Assembly (NCBI GenBank): GCA_046759305.1 | Contig: JBHIBY010000010.1 | Location: 1 to 52,400, forward strand | From: JADFRG01 sp046759305 | GTDB taxonomy: Bacteria; Chloroflexota; Anaerolineae; Anaerolineales; E44-bin32 | Length of the DNA: 52,400 bases | Direction: 5' to 3' | Shown: positions 17,077-24,126 of the stretch, one piece after another | Position numbering within the stretch: the first letter of the stretch is position 1 | Layout of the letters: each line of letters opens with the position of its first letter | Program-made: the position numbers and the translations under genes | The notes under the pieces: model-generated | The model's database searches: none | What the model was told of the DNA's origin: nothing | Seen by the model: the letters and a program-made list of their open reading frames with translations, nothing else

Positions 17077-18201
17077 TCACTCCTGGACATCGAAAAATCC
17101 CATCCAGCCAAGTTCGGCAAACTCGCTCTGATGAGCGTGGAACATATAAAGCCCGGGCTCGAAGTCCTCGAATGAAAACTCGAGTATTCCCCGCTGGGCC
17201 TGACATTGCATGATCGTGTCCACGGTTCTCAGCGTTGGCGTGAGGCTCGTTCCGTGGTCGTAATAGTCGAAGAAATTGGCATGCAGGTGGAATGAATTGA
17301 TCGGATCGAACTCGGTAATGTTGACTAAGTAGATTCGCTGCAATTGATCACGACGAATCTTGATCGGCTTGTCCATATACGCGAACGCGATGGAGTTGGC
17401 CGCGTAGACCTCGTTATCCCCATCGAAGTTCGTATCGAACCCGTTCATCACCATCATCATCTCGTTCACGTCGTTGTACTCGGGGAAGTTTGGATTGCGA
17501 GATCGTGCGACACGCGCTTCGTCACCGCTGTAGCGGCCCGGATCGGGGTCTACGATAAACGCGCCGTATAGCCCCTTGTGAATGTGGCGCTTCAGAGGAA
17601 GCGCATGGCAGTGGTAGAGATGGCAGCCCATTGGAAAGGCGTCAAATTCATAGATAGTGCTTTCACCCGGATGGATAATCCCGTCGCCTGCTCCGGGTAC
17701 TCCGTCCTGCGATGCGGGGTGTATTCCGTGAAAATGAATGGTGTGCGGATGGCTGCCGCCGTTGGAAAATTCGATGCGAATGCGGTCGCCTTCGACCGCC
17801 CTCAACGTCGGCCCAGGCACGCGGCCGTTGTAGACCCAAGCTGGGAAAAAAACGCCGGGAGCGATCTCGATTTCCTTATCGACCGCCACGATCGAGTATT
17901 CCCGCAGAGTCTGACCGCTTGGGAGCTGGCTGACCTCGCCGAAGTCCCAATCGTTGAGCAGTTCATGCGGGTCGAAGCCATTCGCCTCGTGGTGGACCGA
18001 TCCAACGGTGCCCATCGCGCTGTGGCTTCCGTCTCCGTGACCTGAATGGGGACCGAAGTCACTGTCTCCCTCCTGGCCTCCTTGCTGCACGGGGCTTTGT
18101 GGCTGACCCGCAGCGGCGACCGCAATCCCGCTGCCAAGTAGGCCAGCTTTAATAAACCCACGGCGCCCGAGCCGCGTCTTCCTTTGTGTCTCGTTTTGCA
18201 T
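17077..18201 (-). CDS. Tat-exported two-domain multicopper oxidase
   Basis: The start at 18201 is chosen for the AAGGAG site nine bases upstream and because it places the twin-arginine signal (LGRRGFIKAG, residues 11-20, then a hydrophobic stretch ending AAAG) near the N-terminus. The 374-residue protein has two cupredoxin domains. Copper motifs are HTIHFHGIHP, the Cys-containing HLYHCHALPLKRHIH (type 1 Cys in the first domain), NSFHLHANFFDY and YMFHAHQSEFAELGWMG. A His-rich segment (GPHSGHGDGSHS) follows the signal. It acts outside the cytoplasm, probably oxidising Cu(I), Fe(II), Mn(II) or organics; nitrite reduction is possible for this fold but the motifs do not match NirK closely. It is the first gene of an operon with the ZIP transporter. 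Confidence 0.87.
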   Translation of the reverse strand: MQNETQRKTRLGRRGFIKAGLLGSGIAVAAAGQPQSPVQQGGQEGDSDFGPHSGHGDGSHSAMGTVGSVHHEANGFDPHELLNDWDFGEVSQLPSGQTLREYSIVAVDKEIEIAPGVFFPAWVYNGRVPGPTLRAVEGDRIRIEFSNGGSHPHTIHFHGIHPASQDGVPGAGDGIIHPGESTIYEFDAFPMGCHLYHCHALPLKRHIHKGLYGAFIVDPDPGRYSGDEARVARSRNPNFPEYNDVNEMMMVMNGFDTNFDGDNEVYAANSIAFAYMDKPIKIRRDQLQRIYLVNITEFDPINSFHLHANFFDYYDHGTSLTPTLRTVDTIMQCQAQRGILEFSFEDFEPGLYMFHAHQSEFAELGWMGFFDVQE

Positions 18202-18298
18202 GGAGTGTGCTCCTTCTTCCTTTGGCTGTTCGCTGCCCGGGAGGGCAACGCCTTTCTTCATCGTGCTCCATCAAAATTCGGCGATGGAAGTATTTTTG

Positions 18299-18312
18299 TT
18301 AGGTATACCTAA
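18299..18312. promoter_or_regulatory. DtxR-family-like operator palindrome
   Basis: TTAGGTATACCTAA is a perfect 14-bp palindrome. Its TTAGG/CCTAA arms match those of DtxR/IdeR/MntR-type metal repressor boxes. It lies 11-24 bases downstream of the -10 box of the oxidase/ZIP promoter, covering the predicted transcription start, where a bound repressor would block initiation. The regulator itself is not in the window. Confidence 0.65.
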
Positions 18313-18322
18313 ATTTTGCGCC

Positions 18323-18351
18323 ATTCTAGCTATTGAGCCCACTGCTGTCAA
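18323..18351 (-). promoter_or_regulatory. Consensus sigma-70 promoter of the oxidase/ZIP operon
   Basis: Read on the minus strand, TTGACA (18346-18351) and TAGAAT (18323-18328) are separated by exactly 17 bp. The predicted start near 18316 leaves a leader of about 115 bases before the oxidase ATG at 18201. From 18352 to the ATPase start at 18734 I see no gene and no clear plus-strand promoter. Confidence 0.75.
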
Positions 18352-18733
18352 CCCACAACATTAGCTGCACCTTTGGCAACGGCCGCCTAATCTCAGGTTG
18401 GATATAGGCCGCTAAGGGCAAGTCATTCAGCTTAGGCGATAGAATTTGGCACGGGAAATTGCTTTAGAAGGCCAGGGCCGCGCCATATGGCCTATTCAGA
18501 ACCCCCTTGGTTAACCCATGCAGCAAGACCGAGCCTTGATTAGACTAGTCGATAAGTCTTCTTGCGACCCGAGGGGCCACGGCTCTATTCAGCGCGGATT
18601 GCGGGATGATCGATTTTCGTTTTCACCCACGCGACCACGATCGTCCAAGGATGAAAACTATGATTGGGAGTCGCATATAGATCGCGCCGGTGATTGGTCG
18701 ATCCGGCTACCGCGATATGCACGGAGGGTCAGT

Positions 18734-21013
18734 ATGAACTCAAGCGATGAACAGAATCTGGGCAGTAGGAAGCAAAGAGAATATCACCACGAGCATGAGC
18801 ACGGCTCACAGGAGTCGATCGAGTCGTCTCAAGCTTCACATACACATGACGCTATGACACAGCCGGCCAGCGGCTCTGACATCGTGGTCAAGGCGCATGG
18901 TGCGGAGGATGCGCATGAACATCAGGCAGAAGTTGAACCGGATGCGCACGCGGTAGAGCACCCACATGGGCACGAGCTCCATGATGGAGCCTCCTCCAAC
19001 ATCCCATCAGATCTCGTCGAGCATGTTGAACATAAAGGGCATGCAGATCACACGGGGCATGAAGAGATGTTCCGGAAACGCTTCTGGATCTCGTTGGCGC
19101 TCTCAATCCCTGTTCTGCTCTACAGCCCCAGCGTCCAGAGTTGGTTCGGTTTCACCATGCCCACGTTTCCGGGCAGCGATTGGCTTTCGGCTGCACTTTC
19201 CCTGGTCATCTTCGCCTTTGGCGGCACACCCTTTCTGAGGCTGGCTGTTCCCGAGCTGCGTCTTCGCAGGCCGGGCATGATGACCTTGATATCTCTAGCG
19301 ATCAGTGTTGCATTTTTCTATAGCCTAGCAGTGCAATTGATTCTCGAGGGCCAAACCTTCTGGTGGGAATTGGTGCTTCTTATCGACGTGATGCTGCTAG
19401 GCCACTGGCTCGAGATGCGCAGCGTCAGGCAAGCCTCAGGCGCCTTGGACGAATTGGCCAAGCTAATGCCCGACACTGCTGAGAGAATCGAACTCGATGG
19501 TGGCGTAGAAGAGATGCCTGTTGGCAGGCTGCAATCAGATGATCTCGTACTGGTTCGACCTGGGGCCAACATTCCAGCCGACGGAACCGTCACCGAAGGC
19601 GAGTCAGACGTGAATGAGGCCATGATCACGGGAGAGTCAAGGCCGGTGAAGAAGAGCTCGGGCGACGAAGTCATTGCTGGCAGTATCAATGGAGACGGCA
19701 GCCTGCGAGTCCGAGTGCAGGCAACCGGCGATGAGACTGCTTTAGCCGGGATCATGAGGCTGGTACTTGAAGCCCAGCGCAGCAAATCGAACACACAAGT
19801 TTTAGCAGACAAGGCTGCCGGTTGGCTCTTCTACATTGCGGTCGTTGTGGCCGCCTTGACGGGTGTCGCATGGACGATCGCGATCGGTTTCGAGGCAGAA
19901 GTGATCGCACGCGCAGCGACGGTCCTGGTGATTGCCTGCCCCCACGCACTGGGGTTGGCGATTCCACTCGTAGTGGCCATCAGCACAGCAATAGGAGCCA
20001 AGAACGGAATCCTGGTGCGCGATCGATTAGCACTGGAAGAAGCGCGAGAGATCGATATTGTGATCTTCGACAAAACCGGCACGCTCACCCAGGGCGAGTT
20101 TGGCATCGTGGCAATGGCGACAGCCGATGGTTGGAGCGAGGATACAGCGCTCTCAATAACTGCAGCCGTTGAGGGCGATTCGGAACACACGATTGCGCGT
20201 GGCATCCGACGCACGGTCGAAGAGCGAGCTCTTCAGCTCCCAGAAGTGACTGGCTTTGAAGCGATTAAAGGAAAGGGCGTGAAAGCAAGTGTGGATGGGC
20301 GCGAGCTTTACGTCGGTGGCCCTCGAATGCTCGAGATGCTTGAGCTCGCACTCGATGAACCCATGACTCAGTTCCGCGATAGCGCAGGCGCTAAGGGCCA
20401 GAGTGTCGTTTACCTGATAGAGAACGGTTCAGTGGCTGCGGCGCTAGCATTGGCAGACGTCGTGCGGACCGAGAGCAAACGGGCGATCGAGCGGCTTCAT
20501 GAACTCGGCGTTGAAGTAGCCATGCTCACCGGCGACAGCCAGGCAGTCGCTGCGGCTGTAGCGGGGGAACTGGGTATCGACCAGGTGTTCGCAGAAGTGC
20601 TGCCGGAACACAAGGACCAGAAGGTGTCAGAACTTCAGAGCAAAGGCAAACGAGTGGCAATGGTGGGCGACGGGGTCAACGATGCGCCGGCACTGACTCG
20701 AGCGAACGTCGGCATCGCCATTGGTAGCGGTACCGATGTCGCCGTCGAATCGGCGGGCATCATCCTGGTGAAGAGTAATCCCCTAGATGTAGTTAAGATA
20801 TTCGAGCTTAGTCGTGCCAGCTATCGCAAGATGAGACAGAACCTGGTCTGGGCTACCGGCTACAACGTTATCGCCATCCCGGCAGCTGCCGGATTGCTGC
20901 TCCCGTTCGGGGTTCTGCTCTCCCCCGCTCTGGGCGCCGCGTTTATGTCTGCCAGTACGGTGATAGTGGCGATCAACGCACAGCTGCTGCGTAGAGAGCG
21001 GCTGAGCGCATAG
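18734..21013 (+). CDS. copB: CopB-like P1B-type copper-transporting ATPase with His-rich N-terminus
   Basis: The ATG at 18734 is preferred (GGAGG seven bases upstream); the open frame reaches back to 18518 but that part is not protein-like. The 759-residue protein opens with about 115 residues containing some nineteen His (EYHHEHEHG, HPHGHELH, EHKGHADHTGH) in place of an HMA domain. It then has the P-type core: TGESRPVKK (actuator), the membrane metal site CPHALGLAIP, the phosphorylated Asp in DKTGTLTQGE, the nucleotide-domain HTIARGI, and MVGDGVNDAPAL. CPH rather than CPC marks the P1B-3 (CopB) group, which exports Cu(I)/Cu(II)/Ag(I). It is divergent from the multicopper oxidase, consistent with joint copper defence. 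Confidence 0.92.
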   Translation: MNSSDEQNLGSRKQREYHHEHEHGSQESIESSQASHTHDAMTQPASGSDIVVKAHGAEDAHEHQAEVEPDAHAVEHPHGHELHDGASSNIPSDLVEHVEHKGHADHTGHEEMFRKRFWISLALSIPVLLYSPSVQSWFGFTMPTFPGSDWLSAALSLVIFAFGGTPFLRLAVPELRLRRPGMMTLISLAISVAFFYSLAVQLILEGQTFWWELVLLIDVMLLGHWLEMRSVRQASGALDELAKLMPDTAERIELDGGVEEMPVGRLQSDDLVLVRPGANIPADGTVTEGESDVNEAMITGESRPVKKSSGDEVIAGSINGDGSLRVRVQATGDETALAGIMRLVLEAQRSKSNTQVLADKAAGWLFYIAVVVAALTGVAWTIAIGFEAEVIARAATVLVIACPHALGLAIPLVVAISTAIGAKNGILVRDRLALEEAREIDIVIFDKTGTLTQGEFGIVAMATADGWSEDTALSITAAVEGDSEHTIARGIRRTVEERALQLPEVTGFEAIKGKGVKASVDGRELYVGGPRMLEMLELALDEPMTQFRDSAGAKGQSVVYLIENGSVAAALALADVVRTESKRAIERLHELGVEVAMLTGDSQAVAAAVAGELGIDQVFAEVLPEHKDQKVSELQSKGKRVAMVGDGVNDAPALTRANVGIAIGSGTDVAVESAGIILVKSNPLDVVKIFELSRASYRKMRQNLVWATGYNVIAIPAAAGLLLPFGVLLSPALGAAFMSASTVIVAINAQLLRRERLSA

Positions 21014-21036
21014 GTGAGGAGAAAGGAAATCACTCA

Positions 21037-21288
21037 ATGTGGTGGATGGACGGAGGATTTCACTGGGGCTGGATGCTGTTTGGAGGCTTGATGATGCTGC
21101 TGTTCTGGGGCGGCCTGATCGCGCTGGCAGTCGTGATTATCCGCTCTTTTACCGGCGGAGGCTCCCGGTCCGCGAGCAACGACCCTCCAAGCCAGAAGGC
21201 TCCCTTGCAGATCATCGAAGAGCGATACGCGAAGGGGGAGATCAGCAAGGAGGAGTTCGAGACCATCCGCGCTGATCTTTCAGGCTAA
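21037..21288 (+). CDS. Small membrane protein with C-terminal SHOCT domain
   Basis: The 83-residue protein has a Trp/Met-rich N-terminus (MWWMDGGFHWGWMLFGG), one hydrophobic helix (~residues 14-36), a short linker and a SHOCT module (LQIIEERYAKGEISKEEFET). Such proteins are frequent next to copper ATPases, multicopper oxidases and other metal genes, but the function is unknown. It starts 23 bp after the ATPase and is probably co-transcribed with it; AAAGGA precedes the ATG. Confidence 0.8.
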   Translation: MWWMDGGFHWGWMLFGGLMMLLFWGGLIALAVVIIRSFTGGGSRSASNDPPSQKAPLQIIEERYAKGEISKEEFETIRADLSG

Positions 21289-21298
21289 GCCTAAATTT

Positions 21299-21724
21299 CT
21301 AATGAGCCAAATCGCTGGCCTGTAGAAGTTTGTGGGTCGCCCGCATGCATGTGTTCATCACCACCTGCATCCCTGCACTACGAGCTCGCTTGGAAGCCGC
21401 CTCGTGAACGATTCCCACTTGCATCCAGATCACCTTAGCACCGATTGCAATGGCGTCCTCGACTATTGAGGGGACTGCTTCGGGCTTTCGAAAGACCAGC
21501 ACGACATCCACGAGTTCGGGAATGTCTCGCAGACTCAGGTACGATTTCTCACCCAAAATCTCGGCCGCTTTCGGGTTGACGGGGATGATCCGATACCCTT
21601 GCTGTTGTAGGTAATGTGCGATGCTATGGCTTTCCCGCTCGGGGTTCGGGGAAAGCCCGACTACTGCGATGATTCTGGATTCGGCGAGGATCGCTCCAAG
21701 CTCTTCTAGCTTCTGTGATGTCAT
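21299..21724 (-). CDS. CoA-binding domain protein (YccU type)
   Basis: The 141-residue protein is a single Rossmann CoA_binding domain: IIAVVGLSPNPERESHSIAHYL, GYRIIPVNPKAAEILG, YLSLRDIPELVDVVLVFRKP, IWMQVGI and a terminal MNTCMRATH block. The family includes YccU; it binds CoA but its cellular role is unclear. It is the last gene of the mercury operon, 18 bp after the CcdA-like gene, although it may simply be carried along. It converges on the SHOCT gene with only 10 bp between them. Confidence 0.88.
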   Translation of the reverse strand: MTSQKLEELGAILAESRIIAVVGLSPNPERESHSIAHYLQQQGYRIIPVNPKAAEILGEKSYLSLRDIPELVDVVLVFRKPEAVPSIVEDAIAIGAKVIWMQVGIVHEAASKRARSAGMQVVMNTCMRATHKLLQASDLAH

Positions 21725-21742
21725 TTATTTTGCATTGACCTT

Positions 21743-22633
21743 TTATGAGCTTGGGAAGAGCAAGGCCAGAAATAGGGAAAGATTGATCGCCGTATATATA
21801 TTGAATGCTCCGACGAGGATCAGAACGTAACTGGATGCGCGCTTGATCGTGGGGGCAGCAGCTTTCATCCGAGTGATGAGGGTTTCTTCAGAAGCTGCTA
21901 CCAGCAAGGAGACAAAAAGCATCAGCGCGCCCATGGTGACTGCAAATACAAAGAAGGCACCAAGTGCAGAGGTCAGCCCGCCTGAGGCGAGGGCGACAAC
22001 GATGAGCCCCGCAAGTATGGGACCCGTACAGCCCATTCCGGCCGCGTTGTAGCCCAGGCCGTAAAGATAGAGATTAACGGCGGGTCCCCTTTTCCCCTCT
22101 TGTTTCGGCCGTGTATAAAAGGCAAACGCATCTACGAATCTTGGCTTGAGGTTCCATCCTACGAGCTGGCCAAATCCCAGCGTTAGAAGAATTGCACCTA
22201 TCACTCCCCGAAAGCCTCTTACAAACTGACTCGGCTCAGGGCCTGATATCGATAGCCCTTGCGCTACTCCCGTTCCCAGGACGGTGATGATTGCACCCAG
22301 GATCAGCGCGAAAGTAACCACGCCGAACGCCGCTGCCAACCCACATCTGAGTGCCTCGCCTGTGCCGCTTCGAGGTTCCACCGATTGTCTCCCCGCGGTC
22401 TGGTAGAAGGAAAAATAGCTAGGCAGAAGCGGGAAGGCGCAAGGCGAGAAGAAACTCGCAACCCCGGCGACAACCGCAAAGAGGTAGAGATTGGCAGAGC
22501 TCAAAGTCGGGGTGGTAGCGAAGGTGCGGAATCCCAAATATCCAGCACTGATGACGACCACCAACACGAATAGTAAACCGCCGTATTGCACCCATGCCCT
22601 TGGCACCCGAAACTGAGTTGACTGGGCACTCAT
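21743..22633 (-). CDS. CcdA/DsbD-transmembrane-family protein in a mercury operon
   Basis: The 296-residue protein has an extra N-terminal helix (~residues 18-36) followed by a CcdA-like core. One conserved Cys is in ASFFSPCAFPLLPSYFSF and the other in YNAAGMGCTGPILAG, matching the paired membrane Cys of CcdA/DsbD that shuttle reducing power across the membrane. Six to seven helices are visible. Its ATG overlaps the stop of the upstream HMA gene (ATGA), so the two are translationally coupled. In this setting it may deliver reductant to the metal-binding partner or carry Hg(II) through Cys exchange, replacing MerT. That role is inference; cytochrome c maturation is the usual family role. Confidence 0.85.
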   Translation of the reverse strand: MSAQSTQFRVPRAWVQYGGLLFVLVVVISAGYLGFRTFATTPTLSSANLYLFAVVAGVASFFSPCAFPLLPSYFSFYQTAGRQSVEPRSGTGEALRCGLAAAFGVVTFALILGAIITVLGTGVAQGLSISGPEPSQFVRGFRGVIGAILLTLGFGQLVGWNLKPRFVDAFAFYTRPKQEGKRGPAVNLYLYGLGYNAAGMGCTGPILAGLIVVALASGGLTSALGAFFVFAVTMGALMLFVSLLVAASEETLITRMKAAAPTIKRASSYVLILVGAFNIYTAINLSLFLALLFPSS

Positions 22634-22863
22634 GTCACTTCAACTTGATAGCCGAGCCACTCCAGGCCATCCTTGATTTGCTCAAGATCTGTTTCGCTGG
22701 GCTTTAACTCAAACGCAATATCCTGTGTCTCGCGGTCTGCTTTGACCTTTTCTAAACCGGGCATCCGAGAGAGTGTGAACTCAACCGTTCGTTCGCACCC
22801 GGCGCAGTGAATGGTGTTCTCGCCAACCACTCTCAACTTGATTTTTTGATAGTCAGGCATCAT
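22630..22863 (-). CDS. MerP-like heavy-metal-associated (HMA) domain protein
   Basis: Starting at the ATG 22861-22863 (GGAAG five bases upstream; a second ATG follows directly) the product is about 77 residues. It is one HMA ferredoxin-like fold: KIKLRVVGENTIHCAGCERT with the metal-binding CxxC, VEFTLSRMPGLEKVKAD, and a terminal ...GLEWLGYQVEVT. It has no signal peptide, unlike periplasmic MerP, so it would act in the cytoplasm or at the inner face of the membrane. It is followed by the CcdA-like gene with a 4-bp overlap and preceded by the unknown membrane protein by 16 bp. A Hg(II) or Cu(I) chaperone role is likely. Confidence 0.85.
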   Translation of the reverse strand: MMPDYQKIKLRVVGENTIHCAGCERTVEFTLSRMPGLEKVKADRETQDIAFELKPSETDLEQIKDGLEWLGYQVEVT

Positions 22864-22879
22864 GATTCTTCCTTTCGTA

Positions 22880-23386
22880 CTATCGGTTCTCGATGACCTT
22901 GTCGACGACGTCGACAACATTCCAGGGGCAATAAACCACGTAACGTCGACGGAAGATGAGGCTCGGAATTGCCGTGACCTCGCATCCTCCATAGCTCATT
23001 GTGAAGTTGAAAAAGAGAGAGATGGCGATGTAGAGCGCCAGGGCTAGCTGGAAAGCAGGCGGACCCAGGGCAAATACGAGTGCAAGCGTGGGCGGGCCAA
23101 CTAAAATCAAGGTTCCGACCCAAGGGTTGACACGTGCCAGCAATCTTTCACCTAGAAAGTAGTGTGCAGCGAGATAGATGGCAAAGATAATCCCAAAGTA
23201 AACAACGGCCTCTGCCAGAAATCTTAGAGACGGCTGCTCGGTTAGAAGCAACCAAACGATGCGGTAGAGCGGAATGATCGAGCCCAGTATTAGACGCGTC
23301 CATCGGCCAACCGGGCCCGCATCGAGTCCAAGCGCGAAAGACTCTGTTCGTACATCCTCTTGCGACACGTCGGCCACTCCGTTCAT
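22880..23386 (-). CDS. Unrecognised four-helix membrane protein in the mercury operon
   Basis: I do not recognise a named family with confidence. The 168-residue protein has four hydrophobic segments (about residues 28-47, 55-77, 86-105 and 108-128), and a conserved-looking C-terminal part with two Cys in SYGGCEVTAIPSLIFRRR and YVVYCPWNVVDVVDK. Its ATG overlaps the merB stop (ATGA), so expression is coupled to the organomercurial lyase. No merT, merC, merF or merE is seen in the window, and size, helix count and Cys content would suit a small mercury carrier. That is a hypothesis from position, not from homology. Confidence 0.75.
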   Translation of the reverse strand: MNGVADVSQEDVRTESFALGLDAGPVGRWTRLILGSIIPLYRIVWLLLTEQPSLRFLAEAVVYFGIIFAIYLAAHYFLGERLLARVNPWVGTLILVGPPTLALVFALGPPAFQLALALYIAISLFFNFTMSYGGCEVTAIPSLIFRRRYVVYCPWNVVDVVDKVIENR

Positions 23387-24108
23387 GACTCTGAAGTAAT
23401 TCTAGTTTCCGAATCCAGTGCAGATCTGTAGGGCCTCACCCATGCCTGTTGAGCCAGCTCAGAAGCCTGCTCGACCGTCAGGATCGAAACGTCGGTGTCC
23501 GCGCCCAGATAGTCCTCGGCTTCTCTGCGAGTTGCGAAGAAATGCATAGAGCTGCAAATGGCTCCGTCTGCTCCACCTTGCTGTCCCGGCTCACAGGCCC
23601 GTGACATTCCGGGCACCACCACGGATAGCACCGTCGTTGTCGGGTCGTAATCTTCAACACCACTCGGCGATACGGTTAGCCGGATCGCTTCACCACTTGC
23701 TGGGGAGAGGGATTGAACTTCGGCGGTTTCACCAAGGAGTCCGGGGAGAAAAAGCGTATCCAATGCACACCATGCGTAGAGCGTTCGGCCATTCACCAGC
23801 AACAGATTTCGTGTAGGACGCGCGGTAAGAGCATTCCCTATCAAGCGACCTTCTTCGTCAAAGTCTGTTCCGGAAAGCCTCATCTGTCGGAACAGAACTT
23901 TCGATTCTTTCAAGGTTCGCCCAGTTTGATCGGCGAATTCTTGAGTCGTTATTGGATTTTCCGCGGCAATCGATCGGAGGACGAAATCAGAGATCTTGAC
24001 AGATTCGAGTGCGTACTTCCCTTCCTTGGATTCCTGCCAAGCCTGAACGATCTGTTCTAAATCGGGTGCTGCCCTAAACTTTTCCGATGATGAGTTTGAA
24101 ATCGCCAC
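23383..24108 (-). CDS. merB: Organomercurial lyase MerB
   Basis: MerB cleaves carbon-mercury bonds by protonolysis and hands Hg(II) to MerA. The catalytic Cys-x-x-Asp pair is visible in LYAWCALDTLFLP (Cys96/Asp99 of the R831b enzyme), and the third catalytic Cys in GAICSSMHFFAT (Cys159 equivalent). The N-terminal helical domain (VLRSIAAENPITTQEFADQ) is also typical. The start is placed at the GTG 24106-24108 (AISNSSSEKF), nine bases after AGGGAG, giving 241 residues; a GTG at 24126, directly after the merA stop, is the alternative. Cytoplasmic. The gene lies between merA and a coupled membrane protein. Confidence 0.93.
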   Translation of the reverse strand: MAISNSSSEKFRAAPDLEQIVQAWQESKEGKYALESVKISDFVLRSIAAENPITTQEFADQTGRTLKESKVLFRQMRLSGTDFDEEGRLIGNALTARPTRNLLLVNGRTLYAWCALDTLFLPGLLGETAEVQSLSPASGEAIRLTVSPSGVEDYDPTTTVLSVVVPGMSRACEPGQQGGADGAICSSMHFFATRREAEDYLGADTDVSILTVEQASELAQQAWVRPYRSALDSETRITSES

Positions 24109-24126
24109 TGCGCCTCTCTCCCTCAC

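Noticed and set aside
18518..18733. 72-codon N-terminal extension of the copper ATPase frame
   Set aside because: Composition is not protein-like and a GGAGG site precedes the ATG at 18734; the extension is more likely non-coding.
21280..21296. AGGCTAAGCCT mini-hairpin between the SHOCT and CoA-binding genes
   Set aside because: Only four base pairs; too weak to call a terminator.
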